Positions 7,152-14,777 of a stretch of 17,724 nt of DNA are shown here, in pieces. Location: the NCBI GenBank assembly GCA_002504435.1, contig DAQP01000001.1:1-17724 (forward strand), read 5' to 3'. The translations under genes and the position numbers were made by a program. The notes beneath the pieces were generated by a model, which was given only the letters and a program-made list of their open reading frames with translations, did not search any database and was not told the origin of the DNA. Within the stretch, counting starts at the first letter, position 1; every line of letters begins with the position of its first letter. Source of the stretch: Euryarchaeota archaeon UBA438 (GTDB lineage: Archaea > Thermoplasmatota > Poseidoniia > Poseidoniales > Thalassarchaeaceae).

Positions 7152-7164
7152 TTCCGAGGATAAC

Positions 7165-8268
7165 ATGTCAGATTCTGCCACCGATTGGGACGTAATAGTG
7201 ATCGGCGGAGGTCCCGCCGGAGCCACAGTGGCCCGATACGTGGCGGAAGGCGGTCGCAAGGTGTTAGTGATAGACGGGAGGGACCCCATAGGATCCCCTT
7301 TGCAGTGTGGTGAGCTCGTTCCCTCAAACGACGAGATGCGTAGATTGTGTCCCGACGTGCCCGAAATTGATGACCTATTGCAGACGCCTGAAGAGGCAAT
7401 TTCGATGAGGACCAGTGAGATGCACATAGTGCCCCCTTCGGGACGCCCTCTCAGGTATCCCTTCGAGGGCCTCATGCTCAATAGGGTCGCACATGACGAG
7501 TGGCTGGTCGAGCTGGCATCTTCCAAGGGCGCACGATTCCTGACCGATGCTCACGTCGAGTCGATCTCAGGCGATTCCGTGACCTTGAGGGGGGGAGAGA
7601 AGTTCACGGCTCGGGTTATCGTCGGTGCTGCAGGCCACAATGATCCGCTCAGGCGGGACCATTGGGACGAGTCAGGCTTGAAGATCCCAATCAAGTTCGT
7701 ACTCATGGACGGAGATTTCGGGAAAGCGGTGGAACTCCACTTCGGCTCAATGGCCCCAGGCGGCTATGCTTGGGTATTCCCCAAGAAGGGAGGGGCGAAC
7801 ATCGGAGTCGGCATCCAGAAGAAGTTCTCGAGGGGGAAGTCCCTCAATTCCCTCACTGAAGAATTCCTCAGCGGCTATGACGGGGAAGTCACATTCAGGG
7901 GGGCCGGATCACTCCCCATGTCCGGGACCATTGATCGCTTCGTGAAGGGCAACCACCTACTAGTCGGAGACTCGGCCGGAATGGTACTACCCTCAAACGG
8001 CGCAGGAATTACAATCGCAATGATTGGCGGAAGAATCGCTGGCAAGGCAATCGTTTCGCATCTGGACAATGGCACATCCCTACATGAGTACGAGGCCGAG
8101 TGGAAACGTCAGATGGGCCCAGTCATGCGAAACTCGAAGCTTTCATTCAAAGTCGGAAGTTGGATAATGAGATTCCCTGACTGGTTCCTCAACCTTGCCT
8201 TCAACCCCCTGACCAAGCCGTTCGTTTGGCGTTTTGTAACTTGCAGGAAACCATTCTTTATCTTCTGA
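7165..8268 (+). CDS. Geranylgeranyl reductase family FAD-dependent protein
   Basis: Members reduce the double bonds of geranylgeranyl chains, in archaea mainly those of the ether lipids and sometimes quinone tails. The 367-residue product has the FAD Rossmann motif GGGPAG at 14-19, PLQCGELVP around Cys48-Glu50 (the conserved active-site segment), the family signature Y201-A-W-V-F-P-K with N212-x-G214, and the second FAD motif GDSAGMVLPSNGAGI beginning at Gly268. Length is slightly short of the usual 390-410, mainly in the C-terminal region, which ends with an aromatic and basic tail (FVTCRKPFFIF) suited to membrane contact. The ATG at 7165 has GAGGA at 7156-7160. It lies 13 nt downstream of the polyprenyl synthase and is surely in the same operon, so it probably acts on that enzyme's product. 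Confidence 0.92.
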   Translation: MSDSATDWDVIVIGGGPAGATVARYVAEGGRKVLVIDGRDPIGSPLQCGELVPSNDEMRRLCPDVPEIDDLLQTPEEAISMRTSEMHIVPPSGRPLRYPFEGLMLNRVAHDEWLVELASSKGARFLTDAHVESISGDSVTLRGGEKFTARVIVGAAGHNDPLRRDHWDESGLKIPIKFVLMDGDFGKAVELHFGSMAPGGYAWVFPKKGGANIGVGIQKKFSRGKSLNSLTEEFLSGYDGEVTFRGAGSLPMSGTIDRFVKGNHLLVGDSAGMVLPSNGAGITIAMIGGRIAGKAIVSHLDNGTSLHEYEAEWKRQMGPVMRNSKLSFKVGSWIMRFPDWFLNLAFNPLTKPFVWRFVTCRKPFFIF

Positions 8269-8279
8269 CTTACCCATTG

Positions 8280-9059
8280 CTATAGTACCCTATCTCTCAG
8301 GGAAACCACTCTTTTGCTTAGACAGAATTCGTAAATCCCACGGGTATGGGCAAAAGCGTGTAGCGCACTATCCAATATTTCCTCTGGCTCCTTGTCTGCC
8401 AGATCTTCAAGGGGAGTTCCCCTGACTAGGTGGAAGTGACCGTGTTCCGAAATGGACACATGAGGCTCAGACGCGTCAAAAATGAGTGGAACCATGCTCC
8501 CATCGTCCAGAAAATCTTCCCTGTGAGTATCGAGAGAGTAGCCCGATTTATTGGCTTCTTCTAGTAATTCCAGAAACCTCGCTTCATCATCTCTGATGCT
8601 CTGCCAGACACTTGTGAATCTTTCCTTACCTTCCTTCCTGCTCGCATAAATCCCGAATCTCAGAAACTTCCTCTTCAGAGCGACGAAGAACTGCAGGTCG
8701 TTTCTCCTAGTTCTCCCGGCCCTGGTCATCGCGGCCCATGCGTATGAACGAGGGTTGCCGTGAGGGCAGGGCAGACCTACCATATCACTTGGATTATCAT
8801 TGAATCCCCTGTCAAACTTAGAGATAATGTCACATAGATCAGACATAAGAGCGATTATCTGGGGTCTGACCTCACTTGCATAAGTTTCCTTGGTTTCACG
8901 GTACGCATCTAGGTCCATTCCCAAAGCATAGAGATTCTCATAGTGTTCCAAACTAGAATTGCTGAAGCCAGTAAACTCAAGCCTCCCTTCCCGACGAAGT
9001 TTAGAAGCGACGCTCCTGAGTTCATCGAGAAGCTCGGAACCGCTCGAGAATCTAGGCAT
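8280..9059 (-). CDS. DUF2461-like protein of unknown function
   Basis: The 259-residue protein has no catalytic motif that I can name. By eye it follows the DUF2461 (TIGR02453) plan: AYRETKETYASEVRPQI at residues 52-68 matches the family's N-K-x-x-Y-x-x-x-V-x-x-P helix, FDRGFNDNP at 82-90 matches the following turn, NDLQFFVALKRKFLRFGIYA at 120-139 matches the central beta strands, and FTSVWQSIRDDEARFLELL at 148-166 matches the helix after them. A CPHG segment (98-101) and HGHFH (206-210) add possible metal ligands not typical of the family. The family's role is itself unknown. The start at 9059 is supported by a TATA-like box 28 nt upstream, suggesting a leaderless mRNA separate from the methyltransferase. 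It ends 12 nt from the convergent reductase gene. Confidence 0.6.
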   Translation of the reverse strand: MPRFSSGSELLDELRSVASKLRREGRLEFTGFSNSSLEHYENLYALGMDLDAYRETKETYASEVRPQIIALMSDLCDIISKFDRGFNDNPSDMVGLPCPHGNPRSYAWAAMTRAGRTRRNDLQFFVALKRKFLRFGIYASRKEGKERFTSVWQSIRDDEARFLELLEEANKSGYSLDTHREDFLDDGSMVPLIFDASEPHVSISEHGHFHLVRGTPLEDLADKEPEEILDSALHAFAHTRGIYEFCLSKRVVSLRDRVL

Positions 9060-9082
9060 GAGTCATCGTGAGAGATGCAACT

Positions 9083-9091
9083 GATAAATTA
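9083..9091 (-). promoter_or_regulatory. TATA-like box for the DUF2461-like gene
   Basis: On the minus strand TAATTTATC is centred 28 nt before the ATG at 9059, the spacing of a leaderless archaeal promoter. It lies in the 52-base gap after the methyltransferase stop, and no Shine-Dalgarno is visible just before 9059. This suggests that the gene has its own promoter although it is in line with the methyltransferase. Confidence 0.5.
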
Positions 9092-9111
9092 GTCCCATTT
9101 TCGTGATATAG

Positions 9112-9897
9112 TCAGCAATTGGAGCAGCAGCCCTTGCTAGGTCCCGGTTTGTCGCCTTCCCATATTGTAGCCATGCCTGGGAAAATCACCTTCGCCTTGA
9201 CATCAGTGAAACCCTCCTCCTCGATCATCTTGACGTAATCCCGAGTCGTCCCGAAACTCGAGTATGTCTTGGTCAGCCACTTCCATGGATGGTCCCCTGA
9301 ACGGTATATCGTCCTTGCATATGCACTGACGTATGTCCTCATCCAAAGCCATCCCAGGAAACCGTGGACACGGTTAATCTTGGCTGGATCGATGATTACC
9401 AACTTACCCCCTGGTTTGAGAACTCTCAGGGACTCCGATAGGCCCGCCCTCTTGTCGTACCAGTCCCGGAAGGAGAATAACGAGCAAACAGCGTCGAACG
9501 AGTCGTCTTCGAAAGGCAACTCTTCCGCGGTACCCTCGACGAACGTGGCAGGCGAATATCCCCCGGACTCTCGTGACGAGTTGACCCTCGGCTCTGCCAC
9601 CTTGATCATCTCGGGGATCGGGTCGAGGCAGAATAGCTCCCCTCCCTCGACGTCCTCAGCGAAGCTACCGGGGCCACAACCTATCTCGAGGAGCCGGCAA
9701 TTTTCAGGCAGCCTGTCTCTGACCATTCTACGCCATCTGGAGACCTGTCCAAGGGTGGCGATTCGATTCACTCGGTCGTAAACGGGAATGGTGGCTTCTA
9801 GGTTTCTCTGGAGCTCAGCCCAGTCCTCATCCCCTATCCTCTCGCTGTCCACGTGCCTCCCGCTATGTGGCCTGTATTTGGAGGGTTCCCGAGGCAC
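9112..9897 (-). CDS. SAM-dependent methyltransferase, UbiE/MenG-like, with Cys-rich C-terminus
   Basis: The 261-residue class I methyltransferase has motif I LLEIGCGPG at 69-77, an acidic LDP at 91-93 after strand 2, ELPFEDDSFDAVCSLFSFRD at 126-145 and the RVLKPGGKLVIIDP post-motif at 158-171. An N-terminal IPVYDRVNRIATLGQ...WRR (37-57) closely resembles the IAxxYDxxNxxxSxGxxxxWR segment of demethylmenaquinone/ubiquinone methyltransferases, so a quinone or other isoprenoid substrate is plausible but not shown. The protein ends in GCCSNC (256-261), three Cys in the last five residues, not part of UbiE and possibly a metal or redox site. The start is a GTG at 9897 preceded by AAGAGGG; a later GTG (residue 16) is possible. 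It is divergent from the ATP synthase operon. Confidence 0.85.
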   Translation of the reverse strand: MPREPSKYRPHSGRHVDSERIGDEDWAELQRNLEATIPVYDRVNRIATLGQVSRWRRMVRDRLPENCRLLEIGCGPGSFAEDVEGGELFCLDPIPEMIKVAEPRVNSSRESGGYSPATFVEGTAEELPFEDDSFDAVCSLFSFRDWYDKRAGLSESLRVLKPGGKLVIIDPAKINRVHGFLGWLWMRTYVSAYARTIYRSGDHPWKWLTKTYSSFGTTRDYVKMIEEEGFTDVKAKVIFPGMATIWEGDKPGPSKGCCSNC

Positions 9898-9989
9898 CCC
9901 TCTTCACGCCCCTATGTTGCTCTGGTGATAGTCACAAGGTTACCATCATAAACTCCACAATGGTCGCCAATGCACCGTAGGTGCTGAAA
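9898..9989. promoter_or_regulatory. Divergent promoter region of the ATP synthase operon and the methyltransferase
   Basis: The 92-base gap contains one AT-rich element, ATCATAAA at 9945-9952. Rightward it is about 40 nt before the ATG of subunit H, giving a short leader that includes the GGTG ribosome site at 9980-9983. Leftward the complement TTTATGAT lies about 50 nt before the GTG of the methyltransferase. Both uses are inferred from spacing only. Confidence 0.35.
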
Positions 9990-10304
9990 ATGGGCAGAGA
10001 AGACGTACTCCGTGCCATAAGAAAGGCTGAGAATGAAGCAATGAACACTGTCTCGAAGGCAGAGTCCGAGGCCTCTGAGATTATCTCAAAGGCAAGGCTC
10101 TCTGCTACTGAGATTGTCCAAGAAGGGCGTTCCGAGTCCGAGGCGAGCAGTCAGGGCCTGATTTCCGATGCCAGAGCCACAGCCGAGGCTGAGGCCAAGA
10201 AGGTATCAGATAAGGGTGATTCGTCAATCGAGTCTATACACAAGGATAGCGATGGGAACAGAGCAGCAGCAGTGAAGACGGTCCTGGATGCGTTCAGATC
10301 CTAG
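9990..10304 (+). CDS. ahaH: A-type ATP synthase subunit H (peripheral stalk)
   Basis: Subunit H pairs with subunit E to form the peripheral stalk that holds the catalytic head still against the membrane subunit I. The 104-residue product is almost entirely charged helix with heptad-like Ala, Ile and Val spacing (REDVLRAIRKAENEAMNTVS, then repeated SEASEI-like and AEAEAKK segments), with no membrane segment, as expected for this coiled-coil family. It sits first in the operon, the place of ahaH in Methanosarcina-type clusters. The ATG at 9990 is preferred over the in-frame GTG at 9981 because GGTG at 9980-9983 lies 6 nt before it. Sequence alone would not identify so simple a coiled coil; context makes the call firm. 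Confidence 0.8.
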   Translation: MGREDVLRAIRKAENEAMNTVSKAESEASEIISKARLSATEIVQEGRSESEASSQGLISDARATAEAEAKKVSDKGDSSIESIHKDSDGNRAAAVKTVLDAFRS

Positions 10305-10324
10305 AACACCAAGGAGGTCCCCGT

Positions 10325-12418
10325 ATGTCACAGGTCAATACCCAGCAGATGGGGAGGCTTGTTGCTGCAGGCAGTGTTGACAAGTTGGATGATGCAGTCA
10401 ATATCCTAGCACGCCTCGAGGCATTGCACATAATCGACTACGATGGATCCGAAGAGGGATTCTCTCTCGGCTCTCCAAACCCCTCCTCTGAGGAGGTCGG
10501 CAAGGTGCTGGTCAGGGCCCGCTCTGCAGCATCGATAGTGTCTACTGAGGGCCCTGACAAGCCAGTACCTTCGGCTCCAGTCCGGAAAACCCTCTCGGAT
10601 GACCTACCCTCTAGGATCGACGAACTTCTGGAGGCCAGCTCAAGAGTCGACGACCTGGAAAACGAGATTTCGGCTCTAGAAGAGGAGATGGACAATCTCT
10701 CAATGGTTTCCCCGCTCGGGATAGACATAGAGCTACTCGGGGGGTACGAGTCAATTTCCTCATTCGTAGGCACAGTATCGGACATTGCTACGGCTTCAGA
10801 ATCTGCTGGTAGTGGCCTGTTTTTCCAAGCGAGAAATGGCAACCAGGCCATTGTGGCCGTGTTTTGCCGTTCAGAGGATTCCGCAACAGTGTCCTCATCC
10901 CTGGAGTCTGCGGGATTCGAGTCCATAGCTCTTCCAGAGGGAAGTGGCTCTCCCTCGGAGCGGCTCGAGGAAATCAAGTCCTCAAGAGACTCCCTTGACA
11001 GTGAGAAATCAGCCCTTATGGGCCAAATCAGCGAGTGGCAGGATTCCAATGGGGAGATGCTTGCCTGCGGCCTCGAGGTACTGGAAAGGGATCATGACGT
11101 CCTCACCGCCCCTGTGAGGATCGCTGTTTCAGAGCATGCATTCGTGCTGGATGGGTGGCTAGTGATGAGCAGGGCCCAGGAAGTACAGTCCGAACTCAAT
11201 TCTGTGTGCCTATACACAGAGGTGACCCCGTTCGAGATGGAGGCGGGAGGGGGCGGCCATGGACACTCGGATCACGATCATCACCAGGAAATGCCCCCCA
11301 TTGCTTTCCAAGATAGGAATACAAGCAAACCAATGGAGCTTCTCACGGACGCCGTTGGACGCCCTGCATATGGTAGGATAGACCCGACGGTTTTCATGAT
11401 GGTGACCTATCCAATATTCTTCGGCATAATGCTTGGAGATATGGCTTACGGACTCATAACGATGGGCCTCGGGTGGATGCTAATTAGAAACTCAGGTACC
11501 AACGAGATGCTAATGCTGGGAGGCAAGTTTCTGACCTACATAGGCTTCGGTACATTGGTATTCGGATACATATATGCAGAATTTGCAGGCTGGGAGATTT
11601 TCCCTCATCACAGCCACAACCCTGCAGAGGCGCTCTCCATACTGTACCCCAGCTTCGACTACTATCACTTCTGGCATGCCTCACTCCCACTCGGGATAGA
11701 GCTTGCATTCCCATTCCACAGGGTGACTATGGTTGAAGACCATGGGAACCTCGAGCACCTCATCCTACTGACGATTTACCTCGGCGTTCTTCATGTCTTC
11801 CTAGGCCTGTCAATAGGTTTCAGAGACATCATGCTGTATGGCAATGGTCATGGCGGATTCGGTTTCGTCTGCGCCTTCTTCGAGAAGGGCGTTTGGATGA
11901 TTCTCCTCGTTGGCGGCTTCATGTTCGCCTATGGGTTCCTTGGGCCATCTGATGCAGAATGGATGTTGATGCCGGGTGCGGCGATTTCGATCTCTGCCAC
12001 TGTGATGCTTATGTGGACCCTCTACAACTACCACGGAGTCCCGTTCCCGATCAATATCGGATTGGCCCCAATCGAAGCGGTTGGGATGATGCCAACTGTG
12101 ATTTCCTATGTCAGGCTGTTCGCAGTTGGCGTCGTGGGAGTCAAGATTGCAGAGACGGGCAATGAGAAACTCTTCGAACCACTGGCACACATTCTGGAGG
12201 ACTTGTCTCATGCCTCAACGATCGACTATGTCTTCATCCCACTACTTTTGATTGGTTGGCTTTCAGTCCAATTCTTTGCATGGGGACTCGGTGTTTTCAG
12301 TCCGAACATACATGCAGCAAGGCTTCACTTCGTCGAGTGGATGAGGCAGTATTACGATTCAAGCGGTGAGGAATTCAAGCCATTCGGCCTGAATTCCAGA
12401 TTCGTGGAGGTAGATTAG
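10325..12418 (+). CDS. atpI: A-type ATP synthase subunit I (a subunit, ion channel)
   Basis: Subunit I carries the ion half-channels and anchors the peripheral stalk. The 697-residue product has a long soluble N-terminal part (about 1-340) with a coiled coil near 105-130 and 210-240, then seven or eight membrane helices. Family landmarks include FFGIMLGDMAYGL in the first membrane hairpin, HDN/HGGFGF-like loops, and VISYVRLFAVGV with the essential Arg597 facing the c-ring, ending in FSPNIHAARLHFVEW. Just before the membrane part is a glycine/histidine run, GGGGHGHSDHDHHQE at 308-322 with five His in nine residues, which is unusual. The ATG at 10325 has a strong AAGGAGGT site at 10311-10318, 20 nt after the H stop. 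Confidence 0.95.
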   Translation: MSQVNTQQMGRLVAAGSVDKLDDAVNILARLEALHIIDYDGSEEGFSLGSPNPSSEEVGKVLVRARSAASIVSTEGPDKPVPSAPVRKTLSDDLPSRIDELLEASSRVDDLENEISALEEEMDNLSMVSPLGIDIELLGGYESISSFVGTVSDIATASESAGSGLFFQARNGNQAIVAVFCRSEDSATVSSSLESAGFESIALPEGSGSPSERLEEIKSSRDSLDSEKSALMGQISEWQDSNGEMLACGLEVLERDHDVLTAPVRIAVSEHAFVLDGWLVMSRAQEVQSELNSVCLYTEVTPFEMEAGGGGHGHSDHDHHQEMPPIAFQDRNTSKPMELLTDAVGRPAYGRIDPTVFMMVTYPIFFGIMLGDMAYGLITMGLGWMLIRNSGTNEMLMLGGKFLTYIGFGTLVFGYIYAEFAGWEIFPHHSHNPAEALSILYPSFDYYHFWHASLPLGIELAFPFHRVTMVEDHGNLEHLILLTIYLGVLHVFLGLSIGFRDIMLYGNGHGGFGFVCAFFEKGVWMILLVGGFMFAYGFLGPSDAEWMLMPGAAISISATVMLMWTLYNYHGVPFPINIGLAPIEAVGMMPTVISYVRLFAVGVVGVKIAETGNEKLFEPLAHILEDLSHASTIDYVFIPLLLIGWLSVQFFAWGLGVFSPNIHAARLHFVEWMRQYYDSSGEEFKPFGLNSRFVEVD

Positions 12419-12423
12419 ATTCC

Positions 12424-12435
12424 AAGCCTAGGCTT
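12424..12435. repeat. 12-nt palindrome between subunits I and K
   Basis: AAGCCTAGGCTT is a perfect palindrome in the 38-base I-K gap, followed by an A-rich run and the GGAGG ribosome site of K. It could form only a 4-bp stem with a CTAG loop, so it is weak as a hairpin; it might instead be a protein site or mRNA processing mark raising K expression. No function is shown. Confidence 0.3.
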
Positions 12436-12456
12436 TGAAAAAATGGAGGAAAAAGA

Positions 12457-12768
12457 ATGAACAACAGAAATATGATGAAAGGAATGAGCGCCCTAATGGT
12501 CCTGACCTCGTTTGCAATGATTGCTTCGGTGGTTTCGGCCCAGGAGGCATCGACCGCCGCGTCCTACAATTGGGACGCAGCTAAGCTGGGAGCTGGAATA
12601 GCACTCGGACTAGCGGGTGTTGGAACTGGATTGAGCCAGGGACCTATCGGAGCAGCAGCAGTCGGGATGATTGCTGAAGACCCAGGTAAGTTCGTTACTG
12701 GACTGATCTTCACAGCTCTACCTGAGACCATCGTACTGTTCGGATTCCTTGCACTGTTCCTGCTCTAG
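12457..12768 (+). CDS. atpK: A-type ATP synthase subunit K (c-ring proteolipid)
   Basis: This membrane proteolipid forms the rotating ring that carries the coupling ion. The 103-residue product has an N-terminal hydrophobic leader (11-27) ending VSA-QE, which looks like a cleavable signal peptide with the cut after Ala28. One helical hairpin follows: GAGIALGLAGVGTGLSQGP (45-63), a polar loop AEDPGK (73-78), and the outer helix with the ion-carrying Glu90 in ALPETIVLFGF. It is thus the single-hairpin type with one carboxylate per hairpin. Gln61 and Thr91 fall where Na+-binding rings have ligands, but other ligand positions are Ile and Phe, so ion choice is undecided. A GGAGG at 12445-12449 gives a strong ribosome site, fitting the many copies required. 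Confidence 0.95.
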   Translation: MNNRNMMKGMSALMVLTSFAMIASVVSAQEASTAASYNWDAAKLGAGIALGLAGVGTGLSQGPIGAAAVGMIAEDPGKFVTGLIFTALPETIVLFGFLALFLL

Positions 12769-12815
12769 GCAGGTTGCAAGACCGGAGAGACGAATTATTT
12801 ACGAGAGGTTAGAAG

Positions 12816-13373
12816 ATGACACTAGATGCTCTAGCGGCCGAAATCGCCAGTCAGGCGAAGGCCGAAGCTAAGTCAATCATCGACGCTGCCAAAGCCGAGG
12901 CCAAGCGCATCGAGGACGATGCGAGGCAACAGGCTGCCACAGCTGCTTCCGAAGCCGAGATGCGAGCATCACGTGATAGTGAGCAGCTTTCAGTCGAGGT
13001 TGTAGCATCGGCAAGGCAGGCCAATCAGAAGAGAGCGCTAATCGCCAGAAGAGAGGAACTGGATTTGACTTGGGCGACCGTAATGGAACAAGTTGGATCA
13101 TCAGACTTCAAGGGACGTTCCGATATGATAGCAAGCCTTCTTGAGGAGGCTGATGGGGCTGATTCAGACATGGTTCTGAGACCAGTCACCACAGATCGTA
13201 AGGCCCTATCTTCATCCAAGTTCTCCTTGGGTGAGGACATTGAGGGGCTCGGAGGTTTCGTCCTGGAGTCGAAGGACGGATCAATGGTCCTAGATTACCG
13301 CTTTGATAGTCGCTTGGAGGATGCCTGGAAGGCTAGCCTCGGAGCGGTCAACGCAGCACTTTTTGGAGAATAA
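12816..13373 (+). CDS. atpE: A-type ATP synthase subunit E (peripheral stalk)
   Basis: Subunit E joins H in the peripheral stalk and caps the A3B3 head with its C-terminal globular domain. The 185-residue product fits the family length of about 180-200. Residues 1-85 form a charged, alanine-rich helix (AEIASQAKAEAKSIIDAAKA, then DDARQQAATAASEAEMRASRD), and residues 90-185 alternate strands and helices, with LVLESKDGSMVLDYRFDSRLEDAW-like features (FVLESKDGSMVLDYRFDSRL) characteristic of the C-terminal domain. The ATG at 12816 has GAGGT at 12805-12809, 6 nt away. It follows K by 47 nt and precedes C by 13 nt. Confidence 0.93.
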   Translation: MTLDALAAEIASQAKAEAKSIIDAAKAEAKRIEDDARQQAATAASEAEMRASRDSEQLSVEVVASARQANQKRALIARREELDLTWATVMEQVGSSDFKGRSDMIASLLEEADGADSDMVLRPVTTDRKALSSSKFSLGEDIEGLGGFVLESKDGSMVLDYRFDSRLEDAWKASLGAVNAALFGE

Positions 13374-13386
13374 ACGAGGCGATTTA

Positions 13387-14439
13387 ATGGCAAGTATGGC
13401 GAATGGTCGTTCGAATCTCTACAATGCATCAGCGCGAGCTAAGGCACGCAAGGCAGCATTGATTGATACGACGAGGATGCGCCAGCTTCTGCAACAGGGC
13501 CCAGAATCAATTGGTGTAAGCATAGGGGAGCTTGGGTATAGGTCAGAGATGGATCTTTATGCATCGAGGATGAGTGGTGCGGATGCCGTCGAGGCAGCAT
13601 TGTTCCACAACATGGACAATGACCTATCTCAAGTCATGCGTTTCTGCCAAGGCCATCTCAGGGCACTAGTTGCAATCTATGTCGAGAGATTCGACTACGA
13701 GAAGGCAAAGACCGTTCTAAGGGCGATCAACGGTGGCGCTTCGGATGAGCTAATCGAAACACAGATTCTCCCATCCGAGAACCCACGAAATGCACCCTGG
13801 CTGCAAATTGTCAGAACGACCGAGGGACTCCAGGAGGCCGTTGACGCCATGTCGGGTACTTCTTGGGGCCGCGCACTCTCTAGGATGGAGGGCGAGCCAA
13901 CTCTGGAAGATCTCGAGAACTCTCTCGACATGCAATACTTCTCAGATGCCCTGAAAGCAGTAAAGGGGAGAGATGGTAGCCCAAGGTTACTCAGATATTT
14001 GAGAATGGAGATAGACCACAGGAACGTGATAAACCAGTTCCGTGGGATCCGTCAGGAGATGTCCCAGGAGAAACGATCCTCCATCGTTATCCCGGGCGGA
14101 AAGATAGATCCCGCAACAATGAGGCAAGCATCGCAGGCCGAGACAGATGAGGAGCTAATCGAGTCGCTCAGGAGGAGCGGCTCTTTCGACGATTCAGGCT
14201 TTGAAGAGGCCATGTCGGCCTCCAAGTCCATTGGATCTCTGGATCCATATGCAGAACTGATGTCACATCAAAGGCACGCGATGCTGAAGAGATTCTCTCA
14301 TCTGAGCCCGGTTTCGCCCTTCCCTGTGATACATTACATTGAGTGCAAGGCACTCGAAGTCAGAAATCTACGACTACTGGTGCGCGGTAAGTCAGTAGGC
14401 CTCCCAGATGAGGTAATAGAGGCGCATTTGGATTACTGA
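13387..14439 (+). CDS. atpC: A-type ATP synthase subunit C (central stalk socket, V-type d homologue)
   Basis: Subunit C is the funnel-shaped protein linking the central rotor (D/F) to the K ring. The 350-residue all-helical product opens with LYNASARAKARKAALIDTTR (13-32), equivalent to the YxxxNARVRAxKxxLL signature, and has the family's repeated helical blocks ending in HYIECKALEVRNLRLLVRGK, close to the usual E-x-x-N-L-R-x-I-x-x-G/GK C-terminus. The frame is open upstream to 13303 inside subunit E, but the ATG at 13387, preceded by GAGG at 13376-13379, matches the family start. It is separated from E by 13 nt and from F by 6 nt. Confidence 0.94.
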   Translation: MASMANGRSNLYNASARAKARKAALIDTTRMRQLLQQGPESIGVSIGELGYRSEMDLYASRMSGADAVEAALFHNMDNDLSQVMRFCQGHLRALVAIYVERFDYEKAKTVLRAINGGASDELIETQILPSENPRNAPWLQIVRTTEGLQEAVDAMSGTSWGRALSRMEGEPTLEDLENSLDMQYFSDALKAVKGRDGSPRLLRYLRMEIDHRNVINQFRGIRQEMSQEKRSSIVIPGGKIDPATMRQASQAETDEELIESLRRSGSFDDSGFEEAMSASKSIGSLDPYAELMSHQRHAMLKRFSHLSPVSPFPVIHYIECKALEVRNLRLLVRGKSVGLPDEVIEAHLDY

Positions 14440-14445
14440 GGTGAA

Positions 14446-14748
14446 ATGATGGAGATAGCAGTTGTAGGGCCGCTTGAATTCACCCTAGGTTTCCAGTTGG
14501 CGGGGGTGAAGAACCTTCACAACACAAGTGACCATGAGGAGATGGCCGAGATAATCCGCTCTCTCCTAAACCAAACCGAGATAGGCGTTGTCGTGATCGA
14601 CAACTCCGACCTCATTATGCTCCCAGAAAGGCTGCGTATGCAGATTGCTGAGAGCGTTACTCCCACGGTGTTGGGAATAGGAACGGAGGAGGACCACACC
14701 CTCCGCGAGTCAATCAAGTCAGCTCTGGGAGTGGACCTCTGGAAGTAA
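14446..14748 (+). CDS. atpF: A-type ATP synthase subunit F (central stalk)
   Basis: Subunit F is a small Rossmann-like protein of the central rotor that binds subunit D and affects catalytic regulation. The 100-residue product has MEIAVVGPLEFTLGFQLAGV at its start, where most homologues read I-A-V-I-G-D-x-D-x-x-x-G-F-x-L-A-G. The middle strand is GVVVIDNSDLIML and then PTVLGIG. The usual acidic residue after the first glycine is Pro-Leu here, a mild deviation. GAGGTGA at 14438-14444 lies only 1 nt before the ATG at 14446 and 4 nt before the second ATG at 14449, so the second may be the real start. The stop is followed by a 29-nt A-rich gap before subunit A. Confidence 0.92.
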   Translation: MMEIAVVGPLEFTLGFQLAGVKNLHNTSDHEEMAEIIRSLLNQTEIGVVVIDNSDLIMLPERLRMQIAESVTPTVLGIGTEEDHTLRESIKSALGVDLWK

Positions 14749-14777
14749 AAAAATCAAGAATTAATGGAAGTGAAAAA

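Noticed and set aside
7038..7526. 162-codon open frame opposite the prenyl synthase/reductase junction
   Set aside because: Antisense to two well-supported genes and without a promoter or recognisable motif.
9269..9781. 170-codon open frame opposite the methyltransferase
   Set aside because: It lies wholly antisense to a clear methyltransferase with intact motifs; the composition is that of a shadow frame.
10438..11049. 203-codon open frame opposite subunit I
   Set aside because: Ser/Glu-rich antisense frame caused by the codon usage of the true gene; no family features.
13303..13386. Upstream start for subunit C inside subunit E
   Set aside because: The extension overlaps E by about 70 nt and has no family similarity; the ATG at 13387 with GAGG upstream fits.
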